64,000 nt of DNA from Panacibacter microcysteis (GCF_015831355.1 NZ_JADWYR010000001.1:1364001-1428000), one strand, 5' to 3'. Shown: positions 1 to 9,212, numbered from the stretch's first letter. Program-made: numbers and translations. The notes: generated from the sequence alone by a model not told the origin.

Positions 1-5
1 GAAAA

Positions 6-18
6 TTAACACTGTTAA
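6..18. promoter_or_regulatory. Palindromic operator candidate upstream of the TetR gene
   Basis: TTAACACTGTTAA: two perfect 6-bp arms around one central base, ending 27 bp before the regulator's ATG. The same arms recur at 715-727 before the efflux operon. This fits an autoregulatory TetR operator (inference). Confidence 0.6.
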
Positions 19-45
19 GTATTTTTACACCGTAATTATCAAAAC

Positions 46-690
46 ATGGGTATAGCAGAGCGTAAGGAAAAACAGAAACTGGAGATCAGGAAAATGATTC
101 TTGATGCTTCTATGAAACTGTTTGTGGAAGAAGGTTTTGACCAGGTAACCATTCGCAAAATTGCGGATCTTATAGAGTATAGCCCAACCACCGTTTACCT
201 CTATTTTAAAGACAAGAACGAAATATTTTACCAGTTGCACGAGCTTGGCTTTCAGAAAATGGCTATCTCCAGCCAGTCTATTGCCGGCATAGAAAACCCT
301 TTACTGCGCTTACATAAAATGGGTGAACATTATATAGACTTTGGCCTTGCAAACCCGGAGTATTACGATGTGATGTTTATCCAGCGTGCGCCCATGCAGG
401 TGCTGGAAAAAATGGACAACTGCGACTGGAAGCATGGCGAAACAGCAATGAATTTTTTGCGCACGACCATACAGGATTGTATGGAGAAAGGTTACATTAA
501 AAAAGGCAATGCTGATGTGGTATCTATGGGTATCTGGGGTATGGTGCATGGGCTGGTTTCGCTGGCAATAAGGCAACGTTTTGACAAATTATGTCCTGAA
601 GGCCGCGATGAATACAACGGCGCCGAAATAAAAGATATGATGCATGAGTCTTTGAACTGGCTGGTAAACTCAATAGACCAGAAAAGCTGA
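46..690 (+). CDS. TetR/AcrR-family transcriptional regulator
   Basis: A 214-aa one-component repressor-like protein. An N-terminal TetR helix-turn-helix (about residues 10-60, ending in the typical SPTTVYLYFKDKNEIF segment) is followed by a ligand-binding domain with a WHG-type motif (IWGMVHGL, near residue 165), as in the TetR_C WHG group. Length is normal. It lies directly upstream and co-oriented with a TolC/adaptor/RND operon, which it probably controls. The identical palindromic arms before this gene (6-18) and before the operon (715-727) support autoregulation plus operon repression. The effector is unknown. The ATG at 46 gives the full HTH; the window edge cuts off any further upstream sequence. 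Confidence 0.9.
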   Translation: MGIAERKEKQKLEIRKMILDASMKLFVEEGFDQVTIRKIADLIEYSPTTVYLYFKDKNEIFYQLHELGFQKMAISSQSIAGIENPLLRLHKMGEHYIDFGLANPEYYDVMFIQRAPMQVLEKMDNCDWKHGETAMNFLRTTIQDCMEKGYIKKGNADVVSMGIWGMVHGLVSLAIRQRFDKLCPEGRDEYNGAEIKDMMHESLNWLVNSIDQKS

Positions 691-714
691 AAGGCTATTT
701 TTTTTGCATCTCAC

Positions 715-727
715 TTAACAATGTTAA
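715..727. promoter_or_regulatory. Palindromic operator candidate upstream of the efflux operon
   Basis: TTAACAATGTTAA, with the same 6-bp arms as the site at 6-18, lies 30 bp before the ATG of the TolC gene. It is the probable binding site for the adjacent TetR protein (inference from duplication of the palindrome). Confidence 0.6.
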
Positions 728-757
728 CTATAATAACAATATTTAAAAACTAAACTT

Positions 758-2119
758 ATGACCAAAAAGATGCAACCAACACTGTTACTGTTGCTCATGC
801 TGGCATGCTTTGCAAAACAATCATTTTCGCAGGGCATACTCGACCATTACATTAAACAAGGGCTCGACAGCAACCTTGCAATACGCCAGCAAAGTTTTGA
901 TCTTGAAAAAGCAAAACTCGATCTCGGCAGGGCAAAAGCGTTATTTCTTCCACAGGTTGGCATTAATGCGCAATATACTTTGGCAAATGGCGGCAGAAAG
1001 ATTGACGTGCCACTCGGCGACCTGCTCAATAATGTTTACAGCTCTCTAAACGACATTACATCTTCTACAAAATTTCCGCAGGTTCAAAACCAAAGCATAC
1101 AATTCCTGCCTAACAATTTCCATGACACAAAAGTGGAATTAAGTGTGCCATTGTATAATCCATCGCTTGGCTACAACAGGAAGATCAAAGAAGAACTGAT
1201 CAACACAAACCAACTGGCATTAAGTCAGTACAAACGCGAACTTGTATTCAACATCAGGCAGGCATATTTTCAATATTTGCAGTCACTAAAAGCTGTTGCT
1301 GTTTACAACAATGCACTTGCCACAGTGCAGGAAAATCTTCGCCTGAATGAAAAGCTGGTAAAGAACAACGCCGCCACAAAAGAGGTGGTACTGAAAGCAA
1401 AAGCCGAAGTAAGCAAAGTGGAAACATCTTTAACTGAAGCCACCCAAAACAGTTCCAATGCCGCAGCCTATTTCAATTTTTTATTGAATAAACCATTGCA
1501 GGCAGCCATAGATATCGATTCATCCATCATAAACGCCCTGCAGCAGGAGGTGCCGGTTTCGCTGGATGTACCTGAAAACCGTGAAGAACTGCAGCAACTA
1601 AAAAGCACAGCGAAAGTAATTGAAACAACCCTTAAACTAACCGACACCTACAAGCTGCCAACACTCAGTGGTTTTTATAACATAGGATACCAGGGGTTTG
1701 GTTATAAGTTCAATAATGAACAATTCTACCAGTTGGGCGGCCTGCAACTTAGATGGAATCTTTTTAGCGGTTACGACAATAAACTGAAAACAAAACAGGC
1801 GCAGTTAGACCGCGACGCCATACAAAACCAATACAACGACGCAGAGAAAAAAATGCTGCTGCAGTTGACAACAACTTACAACAACTACCAGGCTTCGCTA
1901 AAAGCATTACGCAGCTCCGCCGATGAAGTAACAAGCACTAAAGAAGTTTACCGCCTTATGCAAAGCCGCTACATACAGGGCAGTGCGTTGCTAATAGAAC
2001 TGATAGATGCACGGACTGCTATGACAAATGCCGAAATAAAACACTCCCTTGCACAACTTGCTGTACTTAACAAAGCCGCAGAACTTGAAAGGGTAATGGC
2101 CACTTACAAACTTGATTAA
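758..2119 (+). CDS. TolC-family outer membrane efflux protein
   Basis: A 453-aa outer membrane channel of a tripartite exporter. A signal peptide occupies about residues 1-25, ending near SFSQG. Two OEP repeats follow, with long alpha-helical stretches (about 150-250 and 355-450) typical of the TolC periplasmic barrel. It is first in an operon with an adaptor (16 bp downstream) and an RND pump. The start follows the palindrome at 715-727 closely, which fits TetR control of the operon. Substrate cannot be read from sequence. The family assignment is secure from length, signal peptide and neighbours. Confidence 0.92.
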   Translation: MTKKMQPTLLLLLMLACFAKQSFSQGILDHYIKQGLDSNLAIRQQSFDLEKAKLDLGRAKALFLPQVGINAQYTLANGGRKIDVPLGDLLNNVYSSLNDITSSTKFPQVQNQSIQFLPNNFHDTKVELSVPLYNPSLGYNRKIKEELINTNQLALSQYKRELVFNIRQAYFQYLQSLKAVAVYNNALATVQENLRLNEKLVKNNAATKEVVLKAKAEVSKVETSLTEATQNSSNAAAYFNFLLNKPLQAAIDIDSSIINALQQEVPVSLDVPENREELQQLKSTAKVIETTLKLTDTYKLPTLSGFYNIGYQGFGYKFNNEQFYQLGGLQLRWNLFSGYDNKLKTKQAQLDRDAIQNQYNDAEKKMLLQLTTTYNNYQASLKALRSSADEVTSTKEVYRLMQSRYIQGSALLIELIDARTAMTNAEIKHSLAQLAVLNKAAELERVMATYKLD

Positions 2120-2135
2120 TCTATAAAACTGTTTT

Positions 2136-3194
2136 ATGAATAAGTTATGCTCAATTCCTGCAGCGGTTATCATTGCTGCATCTGCACTGCTGCTTGCATC
2201 CTGCAGCCAAAACAAAGCACAAACGCCCGTTACAGAAGATGCGGTAGTGGTAAAAACCCAACCGGTAAGTTTTACCGGTTATACAACAACACTCGAATAT
2301 TCAGGCGCATTAGCCTCTGCAAGTGAAACAAAACTTTCATTCAAAATAGGCGGTGTTATTTCAAAAGTATATGTACAGGAGGGAGACCATGTAAGCCGGG
2401 GGCAATTACTGGCAACGCTGGATCTTACAGAGATCAATGCGCAGGTACAGCAGGCCGCACTGTCTGCCGAAAAAGCAACACGTGATGAAAACCGCGTAAA
2501 AAATCTGTTCAACGATACTGCTGCCACATTAGAACAACTGCAGAATGTACAAACACAGCTAAGCGTTGCCAATGAAGGTTTGCGCATTGCAAAATTTAAC
2601 CAGCAATACGCACAAATAAGGGCAACGGAAGAAGGCACCATCATAAAAAAAATAATGAATGAAGGAGAGCTTGTTTCTGCCGGTGCACCGGTATTAATAA
2701 TGAACGGTACATCAAACAACGACTGGGTTGTACGCTTTGGCGTAAGCGATAAAGATTGGGCAAACCTCCGGAAAGGTGATGCAGCAAACATTACACTTGA
2801 TGCATACCCTGATGACATATTCAGAGGCATCATCAATAAAATGGCAGAAGCAGCAGACCCGCAAAGCGGCACGTACGAACTTGAGGTAAAGGTTTTACCA
2901 AATGGTAAAAAATTCGCTGCGGGCTTTTTTGCCAACATTCAGCTTAATACTGCCACACAACAAAAATTAAGTATGATCCCGATTGAGGCACTTGCCGAAG
3001 CGGATGCCAAAACAGGTTTTGTTTATACGCTGAATGCAGATAATAAAACGGTTACCAGGAAAAAAGTGCAGATCGCTTTTATAGAAAACGACAAGGTTGC
3101 CATAAAAAGTGGTCTTGAAAATGTTGAGGCAGTGATAACAGATGGCACCAGTTATCTTACAGAAAACACGATTGTAAAACCAGCCACCAACTAA
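2136..3194 (+). CDS. RND efflux periplasmic adaptor (HlyD/AcrA family), lipoprotein
   Basis: A 352-aa membrane fusion protein. The N-terminal lipoprotein signal ends in lipobox LLASC, giving a lipidated Cys at residue 23. Two lipoyl-like half motifs (about residues 70-95, with VQEGDHVSRGQLLATL; and about 170-190, with EEGTIIKKIMNEGELVSAG) flank a short helical hairpin. A beta-barrel domain and C-terminal domain follow. It should bridge the TolC protein and the RND pump. It is only 16 bp after the tolC-like gene, but 181 bp before the pump gene. That gap holds two copies of the intergenic repeat element. Confidence 0.92.
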   Translation: MNKLCSIPAAVIIAASALLLASCSQNKAQTPVTEDAVVVKTQPVSFTGYTTTLEYSGALASASETKLSFKIGGVISKVYVQEGDHVSRGQLLATLDLTEINAQVQQAALSAEKATRDENRVKNLFNDTAATLEQLQNVQTQLSVANEGLRIAKFNQQYAQIRATEEGTIIKKIMNEGELVSAGAPVLIMNGTSNNDWVVRFGVSDKDWANLRKGDAANITLDAYPDDIFRGIINKMAEAADPQSGTYELEVKVLPNGKKFAAGFFANIQLNTATQQKLSMIPIEALAEADAKTGFVYTLNADNKTVTRKKVQIAFIENDKVAIKSGLENVEAVITDGTSYLTENTIVKPATN

Positions 3195-3259
3195 GCTGAA
3201 TAATGTACCGGACGTACAAGTGAGTGACACAACGATGTGTCATAGCATTCCTGTTGCCC
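3195..3259 (-). repeat. Intergenic modular repeat, copy 1 (type B core)
   Basis: Core GTTGTGTCACTCACTTGTAC on the minus strand at 3214-3233. A GGC motif lies 22 bp before the core (3256-3258) and a TTATTCAGC-like right arm lies near 3195-3203. With copy 2 it forms an inverted pair inside the efflux operon. Confidence 0.85.
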
Positions 3260-3287
3260 GTTCCATAAAATATATCATGAACCAGGA

Positions 3288-3325
3288 GGCTGTACTGCTA
3301 TTGAGCTTTGTTGCGTCGCACTCTT
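3288..3325 (+). repeat. Intergenic modular repeat, copy 2 (type A core, right arm lost)
   Basis: GTTGCGTCGCACTCTT at 3310-3325 on the plus strand. The left arm GGCTGTACTGCTATTGAGC matches the tactattaagc arm class. After CTT the sequence no longer follows the family, so the copy is 3'-truncated or diverged. Confidence 0.75.
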
Positions 3326-3375
3326 CAGCGCCTGGCCATAACATGAGCAATTCAAAAACATTCTAAAACCTTGTT

Positions 3376-6300
3376 ATGAAAATAACAGACTTCGCCGTAA
3401 AGAACTACCAGTTTACACTTATTGTATTTGTAATGCTGGCAGCCATTGGCCTTAACTCTTTTCTCAATATGCCGCGTGGTGAAGACCCGGATTTCCAGGC
3501 GCCGCAGTTTAATGTAGTGGTGGTTTACCCCGGTACCAGCCCGCAGGATATGGAGCAACTGGTGGTAGACCCTATTGAGAAAAAAATAAATGAACTGGAT
3601 GATATCAAACGCATACGATCGCAGATGAATGATGGCCTTGCCGTAATCAGCGTGGAATTTAAATACGAAACGGACCCTGATAAAAAATACCAGGACGTGG
3701 TACGTGAGATGGATGCCATAAGACCAGAACTGCCTGCTGATGTTTTTGATATTGATGTAATGAAATTCAGCCCGAGTGATGTAAACATTATACAGGTTGC
3801 ATTGATGAGTGAAACAGCACCCTATAAAGACCTGGAAGACTGGAGCAAGAAACTGAAAGAACGACTGGAAAAAATAAAATCGCTGAAAAACGTTGATAAC
3901 TGGGCATTTCCGCAGCAGCAGGTACGCATATCACTGAACCTCGATAAAATGGCACAGCAACAGATTCCACTCAACAAAGTAACCGGCGCCATACAAAGCG
4001 GAAACACTAATATACCAGGTGGCAGTATTGATATGGGCACCAGGAAATACAACATTAAAACAAGCGGAGACTACAAAAGCCTTGATGAGATAAAAAATAC
4101 AATCGTTACAAGTGTAAACGGAAAATCTGTTTACGTAAAAGATATTGCCGGTGTTGGTTTTGATTATGAAGAACAGAATTATCTCGCCAGGCTAAACGGT
4201 CATCGCGGCGTTTTTATAACAGCAAGCCGTAAGATGGGTACAAACATTTTTGCTGTTGATGAAGAGATGAAACCGATACTGGAGCAGTTTCAAAAAGAGT
4301 TGCCAAAAAGTATTAAGTACGAGCAAAGTTTTGACAATGCCGCAAGTGTGCACACAAGGCTTAATCATTTCAGCAACGATTTTATTATAGCAGTGTTGCT
4401 TGTATTACTCACATTACTGCCACTTGGTTTCCGGGCCAGCCTCGTGGTAATGATCTCTATTCCTCTATCGCTGGCTATAGGTTTGTTCGTGCTGGACTCA
4501 TTTGGCTTTACCATTAACCAACTGAGTATTGTCGGCTTTGTGGTAGCACTTGGCTTATTGGTAGACGACAGTATTGTGGTGGTTGAAAACATAGAACGCT
4601 ACATGCGTATGGGCTATTCGAAGCGAGCAGCCGCTATGGCTGCTACCAGGCAAATTGGGCTGGCCGTATTAGGCTGTACTGCCACGTTGATCTTTGCATT
4701 CCTTCCATTGCTGTTCCTGCCGGAAGGGGCAGGAGATTTTATCAGGAGCTTACCGGCAGCCGTTGTTGCAACAGTGCTCGCATCCTTGTTTGTATCATTA
4801 ACGATCATCCCTTTTTTGTCCAGCAGAATACTGGGCAACCACGAAAACCCCGAAGGCAATTTCTTTTTACGTGGGTTAAAAAGACTGATCAGCGGCTCTT
4901 ACAGGAGATTACTGCACCGTGCATTGGCAAGGCCATACATAACCCTGGCCGTTGCACTGGCTATTTTTATAAGTGCCGTTGCATTGGTTCCTGTTGTGGG
5001 TTTCAGCGTTTTTCCTGCATCGGAAAAACCGATGTTTATGATCAACATCGAAACGCCACTGGGAACAAACCTTTCGACAACAGATTCGGTTACGCGCTAT
5101 GTTGAAAGCAGGATCAAAAACATGCCGGGCCTTAAAAACTATGCAACCAATGTAGGCCATGGTAACCCACGCATATACTATAACGTTATACCCGTGGGCA
5201 ATGCAGATAACAAAGCGCAGATCTTTGTGCAGTTGAACGACACACTACCTGGAGAAAAACGACAACTGATCGATACGCTGCGCAACAGGTTCAAAGATTT
5301 TCCCAATGCAAAAATTGAAGTAAAGGATTTCGAACAGGGCCCGCCGGTAGAAGCGCCGGTTGCCATTCGTTTGTTTAGTGAAGACCTCGATACATTGCGT
5401 GCATTGTCTTTTCGTGTGGAAGACATCCTCAAAAAGACGGAAGGCACTATGTACGTAAACAACGATCTTACTACGTTAAAGACAGATATAAAAGTAAAAG
5501 TAAACAAAGACAAAGCAGGCATGCTGGGTATTGCCATCGGAGAGATTGATAAAACAATACGCATGGCCGTAACAGGTCTTACCATCGGCAAATACCGGGA
5601 AGACGATGGCGACGATTACAATATGAACATTACCCTGCCAAGGGATAACAAACAAACTTTTGATGTTTTTAAAAAGATCTATGTAGCCTCGTACAATGGT
5701 GTTCTGGTACCATTGAACCAGGTGGCAGATATTCAGTTTCAAACATCGCCTACCAACATCAAACACTACGATAAAGACCGCTACACAACCGTTACTGCAT
5801 TTGTACAAAGCGGTTACAATACCGCAAAGGTTACCGATGATGTGCTGCAAAAGCTGGATGCCATGCAGTTTCCAAAAGATGCACATTATGTTGCCGCCGG
5901 CGATATAGAAGCAAGCCAGGAAAGCTTTGGCGGTTTAGGCACCATCATACTCATCACCATCTTTGGTTTACTCGGCATTTTAATTTTAGAATTCAAAACG
6001 TTCAAAGGCACACTCATCGTCCTGTCTGTAATACCTTTAGGCATTATCGGCGCAGTAGCAGCCCTACTTCTTTCAGGAAACACATTTTCCTTTGTAGCAG
6101 TCATCGGGCTTATTGCGCTCATTGGTATAGAAGTAAAAAATTCTATACTGCTTGTTGATTACACAGACCAGTTGCGTAAAGATGGCAAAAGCATCAATGA
6201 GGCAATTGAAGAAGCAGGTGAAACACGTTTTATACCCATCATTCTTACAACACTTACTGCAATAGGCGGCCTCATCCCGCTTGTACTTGAAGGCAACCCC

Positions 6301-6465
6301 TTGTATTCACCACTGGCCTTGGTAATAATAGGCGGGCTAATCAGTTCAACATTGTTGACAAGGGTAGTAACGCCGGTATTGTATAAATTGCTTGCGCCAA
6401 AAGTGACACCTGATAAGCCGGAAGAAAAGAAAAAAGTGTTGAGCCCGGCTGTAGAATATGCATGA
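3376..6465 (+). CDS. AcrB/HAE1-like RND efflux permease
   Basis: A 1029-aa inner membrane proton-driven exporter, the pump of the operon. It has the RND plan: a first transmembrane helix, a large periplasmic loop, helices 2-6, a second loop, then helices 8-12. The proton-relay helix carries LGLLVDDSIVVVENIER (paired Asp near residue 400). The partner Lys lies in IEVKNSILLVDYT (near residue 920). Length is normal for the family. The final codons (encoding about PAVEYA, stop at 6463-6465) coincide with the left arm of an intergenic repeat element (CCGGC at 6445-6449), so the C-terminal tail may be element-derived. Substrate is unknown. Confidence 0.94.
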   Translation: MKITDFAVKNYQFTLIVFVMLAAIGLNSFLNMPRGEDPDFQAPQFNVVVVYPGTSPQDMEQLVVDPIEKKINELDDIKRIRSQMNDGLAVISVEFKYETDPDKKYQDVVREMDAIRPELPADVFDIDVMKFSPSDVNIIQVALMSETAPYKDLEDWSKKLKERLEKIKSLKNVDNWAFPQQQVRISLNLDKMAQQQIPLNKVTGAIQSGNTNIPGGSIDMGTRKYNIKTSGDYKSLDEIKNTIVTSVNGKSVYVKDIAGVGFDYEEQNYLARLNGHRGVFITASRKMGTNIFAVDEEMKPILEQFQKELPKSIKYEQSFDNAASVHTRLNHFSNDFIIAVLLVLLTLLPLGFRASLVVMISIPLSLAIGLFVLDSFGFTINQLSIVGFVVALGLLVDDSIVVVENIERYMRMGYSKRAAAMAATRQIGLAVLGCTATLIFAFLPLLFLPEGAGDFIRSLPAAVVATVLASLFVSLTIIPFLSSRILGNHENPEGNFFLRGLKRLISGSYRRLLHRALARPYITLAVALAIFISAVALVPVVGFSVFPASEKPMFMINIETPLGTNLSTTDSVTRYVESRIKNMPGLKNYATNVGHGNPRIYYNVIPVGNADNKAQIFVQLNDTLPGEKRQLIDTLRNRFKDFPNAKIEVKDFEQGPPVEAPVAIRLFSEDLDTLRALSFRVEDILKKTEGTMYVNNDLTTLKTDIKVKVNKDKAGMLGIAIGEIDKTIRMAVTGLTIGKYREDDGDDYNMNITLPRDNKQTFDVFKKIYVASYNGVLVPLNQVADIQFQTSPTNIKHYDKDRYTTVTAFVQSGYNTAKVTDDVLQKLDAMQFPKDAHYVAAGDIEASQESFGGLGTIILITIFGLLGILILEFKTFKGTLIVLSVIPLGIIGAVAALLLSGNTFSFVAVIGLIALIGIEVKNSILLVDYTDQLRKDGKSINEAIEEAGETRFIPIILTTLTAIGGLIPLVLEGNPLYSPLALVIIGGLISSTLLTRVVTPVLYKLLAPKVTPDKPEEKKKVLSPAVEYA

Positions 6466-6492
6466 TGCTTCGTTGCGTCGCACACTTGTACT
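6445..6492 (+). repeat. Intergenic modular repeat, copy 3 (A' core), overlapping the pump gene's end
   Basis: Core GTTGCGTCGCACACTTGTAC at 6472-6491, with CCGGC at 6445-6449 exactly 22 bp upstream. The left arm covers the last codons and stop of the RND gene. The core has the intermediate allele: type A except that position 13 is A. Confidence 0.85.
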
Positions 6493-6606
6493 TCCTGTTC
6501 ACAGCGCATCTTTGCGAAGCTTCGTGTATGGTTTTCTTAATGTAAAAAAACTGCTATGAACAGCTAAAACAAAAGTCATCGTACCAGTAAAATAAAAACG
6601 CTATAC

Positions 6607-6638
6607 AAAAGGGGTCTTGCTTTCGCAAGACCCCTTTT
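6607..6638. terminator. Bidirectional rho-independent terminator
   Basis: Perfect 14-bp stem AAAAGGGGTCTTGC / GCAAGACCCCTTTT with a TTTC loop. It gives a U-tract on both strands and sits between the converging RND and hexosaminidase genes. Confidence 0.9.
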
Positions 6639-6653
6639 GTATTGTTTCAGTCT

Positions 6654-8549
6654 TTAGTTATTTGCACGCTTTTTTAATTCGTCCATGCTCAGGCTTATAA
6701 GATGGCCAACAGGTTTACCATCTTTGTACGCAAGCAACTTAAGGTGCATGGCATCCTCCGGCACAATGATCGGTTGTGTATATTTCCTGTCATAATTATC
6801 CGGCAGAGTTTCGTCTATGGTGTAATAAATTTCAAGACCCGGTGCTTCGGTTTCAATGGTTACCTGCGGGCTGCCTTTATAATCTTTTACAGAAACAACA
6901 GGATCGTAAATGGCCCTGGAATACCGTGTTGCAGCCGCTTCCAGCCTGGGAAACTGCGCCTCAGCGCGCCTGATAAAACTGTTCCAGTCTTTCTTTTCTT
7001 TAGGGCTCCATAAACATTCTGCCAGTGCCATGGCCCTTGGCCACAGCATATATTGCACATTGCGGAAACGCTGTAACTGCTCTGTCCATAGATTACCTTG
7101 TCCGCCCATTACAAGGTTTGCATCAACGCCATCGGGTACGGGTTCAAATTTATAAGCCTGTTGCATGCGCAGGTTAGCGTATACCGGTGCTTCTATTGAT
7201 GGCTCGCCCTGTACAAAATCGAGGTAAACAAAATTGTATGGCGTCATTACAACTTTATGCCCCTGTTTTGCAGCAGCTATACCACCGGTCATACCGCGCC
7301 AGCTCATTACGGCTGCAGACTGTGCCAGGCCACCATCCAGTATCTCATCCCACCCGATCAGCTTTTTGCCTTTCGCGTTTACGATCTGCTCCACACGCCT
7401 TACAAAATATGCCTGCACTTCATTTAGATCCTCCAGGTTTTCTTTTTGCATCAGTGTTTTTACCTGCTCGCTCTTGGCCCAGAAATTACGGGCGGTTTCA
7501 TCACCACCCATATGTATGTATTCAAAAGGAAAGAGCTGCGCCACCTCGGTAAAAACTTTATCAAGAAATGCGTACACCTTTTCATTGGCGGGGCACAATG
7601 TATTGTCAATTACACCTTCATGGCCACCGGGAAACCATTTCATAAAAGCACCGCCTGCACTAACCTCGTAAGGACCCGGATTGCATGACAACTCCGGGTA
7701 AGCGGCAAGTGCAGCCAGGCTATGCCCGGGAACATCTATTTCCGGCAATATGGTAACAAAGCGTTCTTTGGCATATTGTACCACTTCCTTTATATCGTCC
7801 TGCGTATAAAAACCGCCATAAGTCTTTGGCTCATTAGGAAAAGGGTTGCCGGTATTTGCCCACTTGCCCTCCCTGTTTACGCGCCATGCGCCAACTTTTG
7901 TTAATTCGGGCAGACTTTTTATTTCTATGCGCCAGCCTTCATCATCGGTAAGATGCCAGTGTAGCATGTTGTATTTATACTTTACCATGTCATCTATAAA
8001 ACGCTTTACTTCTGCCTTGGTAAAAAAGTGGCGGCTTACATCAAACATCAGCCCACGCCATTTAAATGCTGGCTGGTCGGTAATGTTTGTAAAGGGGATG
8101 CTCCAGTTAATATTGTTTACCACGCTTTTGCTTTCAATAGCCGTGGGTAAAAGCTGCAGAAGTGTTTGCATACCATAAAACAGGCCAGCCGGTGTATTGG
8201 CTGTAACGGTAACGCCTTTGCCAGATACAGACATTTTGTACCCTTCATTACCAATGCTGTTGTCTGTAGCGGTCAGTAATACCATGTGTACCTGTCCGCC
8301 GTTGCCTTTTTTAACGCTGGTGGCATAACCTGTTGGTACTGCCAAAGCATCGGCCAGTTGCTTTGCAACAGGCATGGCATCATCTGCTGATACAGTTATG
8401 GTAATGGTACTTTTAAAAGTAAAGGTTCCCTGCTTTTCAACTACAGCTACCGGGACCGGAACGAGATTTTTTAAAGTGTTGCCGTTTTGTGCCTGTAGCA
8501 CAACGGCAGTTAAAAGCATGTATGCAAGCAGCATTTTCTTCCTGTACAT
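6654..8549 (-). CDS. Secreted beta-N-acetylhexosaminidase (glycoside hydrolase family 20)
   Basis: A 631-aa enzyme expected to remove terminal GlcNAc/GalNAc from chitin-derived or glycan oligosaccharides. The signal peptide ends near VLQAQNG (about residue 22). A GH20b N-terminal domain (about 28-155) precedes the TIM barrel. The barrel carries HWHLTDDEGWRIEI and the catalytic Asp-Glu pair in HMGGDETARNFW (near residue 348), used in substrate-assisted catalysis. A C-terminal chitobiase-type beta domain (about 545-620) contains EIYYTIDETLPD. Length is typical of Bacteroidetes family members. No SusC/D genes are nearby, so it is not in an obvious polysaccharide-utilisation locus. Confidence 0.93.
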   Translation of the reverse strand: MYRKKMLLAYMLLTAVVLQAQNGNTLKNLVPVPVAVVEKQGTFTFKSTITITVSADDAMPVAKQLADALAVPTGYATSVKKGNGGQVHMVLLTATDNSIGNEGYKMSVSGKGVTVTANTPAGLFYGMQTLLQLLPTAIESKSVVNNINWSIPFTNITDQPAFKWRGLMFDVSRHFFTKAEVKRFIDDMVKYKYNMLHWHLTDDEGWRIEIKSLPELTKVGAWRVNREGKWANTGNPFPNEPKTYGGFYTQDDIKEVVQYAKERFVTILPEIDVPGHSLAALAAYPELSCNPGPYEVSAGGAFMKWFPGGHEGVIDNTLCPANEKVYAFLDKVFTEVAQLFPFEYIHMGGDETARNFWAKSEQVKTLMQKENLEDLNEVQAYFVRRVEQIVNAKGKKLIGWDEILDGGLAQSAAVMSWRGMTGGIAAAKQGHKVVMTPYNFVYLDFVQGEPSIEAPVYANLRMQQAYKFEPVPDGVDANLVMGGQGNLWTEQLQRFRNVQYMLWPRAMALAECLWSPKEKKDWNSFIRRAEAQFPRLEAAATRYSRAIYDPVVSVKDYKGSPQVTIETEAPGLEIYYTIDETLPDNYDRKYTQPIIVPEDAMHLKLLAYKDGKPVGHLISLSMDELKKRANN

Positions 8550-8655
8550 AATGGATTGTTTTGGAACGAAAAGATAAGGAAGAATGCTTATGCAACTGTG
8601 CGGTTAGCGGCCTGCTGAATACAGGAGGGCGGAAGGATTCAAACGGGGCAATAAA

Positions 8656-8684
8656 AAAGGCGCTGAAGATGCTTCAGTGCCTTT
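8656..8684 (-). terminator. Rho-independent terminator of the 68-aa gene
   Basis: On the minus strand, an AAAGGC-CTGAAG / CTTCAG-GCCTTT imperfect hairpin with a 3-nt loop is followed by a T-run. It lies 21 bp after the small gene's stop. Confidence 0.75.
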
Positions 8685-8704
8685 GTGTTTACAAAAAATG
8701 TATA

Positions 8705-8911
8705 CTAAAAACCTTTGGTGGCCACACCGTCGGCAATTGCCTGCATAGCTTTTGCTTCGCTGAGAATAGCAGCCATTTTGTTGCCTTTGCCGTCATGACC
8801 GGAAGCCATGTAACCTCCTTTTGCAGTTTTTGAAATAACAGCATCCTGCATAGGAACGTTTTTCTCTTTTGTTTTTAAACAATATGCTTTGATCATTTTC
8901 GAAGTGTCCAT
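8705..8911 (-). CDS. Small DUF5679-like protein lacking the metal-binding cysteines
   Basis: A 68-aa protein, lysine- and alanine-rich, with no signal peptide or membrane segment. The order KAYCLKTKEKNVPM ... ISKTAKGGYMASGHDGKGNKMAAIL resembles, from memory of the family, the DUF5679 pattern (YCVKCK-K-M ... K-G-A-G-CxxCG-KM). Here only the first Cys survives: CxxC has become CxxT and the second CxxC is HDGKG. If the relationship is real, the zinc ribbon has been lost while the scaffold is kept. It has its own terminator at 8656-8684 and is monocistronic. Function unknown. It is a real gene rather than a shadow: the coding pattern is good and nothing lies on the opposite strand. Confidence 0.7.
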   Translation of the reverse strand: MDTSKMIKAYCLKTKEKNVPMQDAVISKTAKGGYMASGHDGKGNKMAAILSEAKAMQAIADGVATKGF

Positions 8912-9108
8912 TGTCGATTATTTAATTGATTAGTTAATAAGTTTTACCTCTTAAGCAGCACAATCTAAAAATTTTTTCTGTAAATCGGCATTGCAGTGCT
9001 TAAAAAGTAAGCTATATCTGCTTTTTCGCAACTATCCTGCCAATAAGTGGCATTTTTCTATGGCCATGACCGAAATAACCACGTTGAGAATGCTTATTCA
9101 TTTACACA

Positions 9109-9195
9109 GGCCGGAAATGCAGTATCGTTGCTGCCAACAGTTATGCAGTACAAGAGTGCGACGCAACAGGTGATGCCATAGTAATCTTTTGCCGG
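9109..9195 (-). repeat. Intergenic modular repeat, copy 4 (type A core, full length)
   Basis: A full-length 87-bp example. Core at 9148-9167 on the minus strand; GCCGG at 9191-9195 lies 23 bp from the core with the tatggcatcacct arm. The opposite arm is GCAACGATACTGCAT ending in GGCCGG at 9109-9114. Confidence 0.9.
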
Positions 9196-9212
9196 GTTAA
9201 CACCATAAAAAA

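Noticed and set aside
6702-8178. Several plus-strand ORFs opposite the GH20 gene
   Set aside because: They are shadow frames of a full-length, motif-complete hexosaminidase; none shows domain content.
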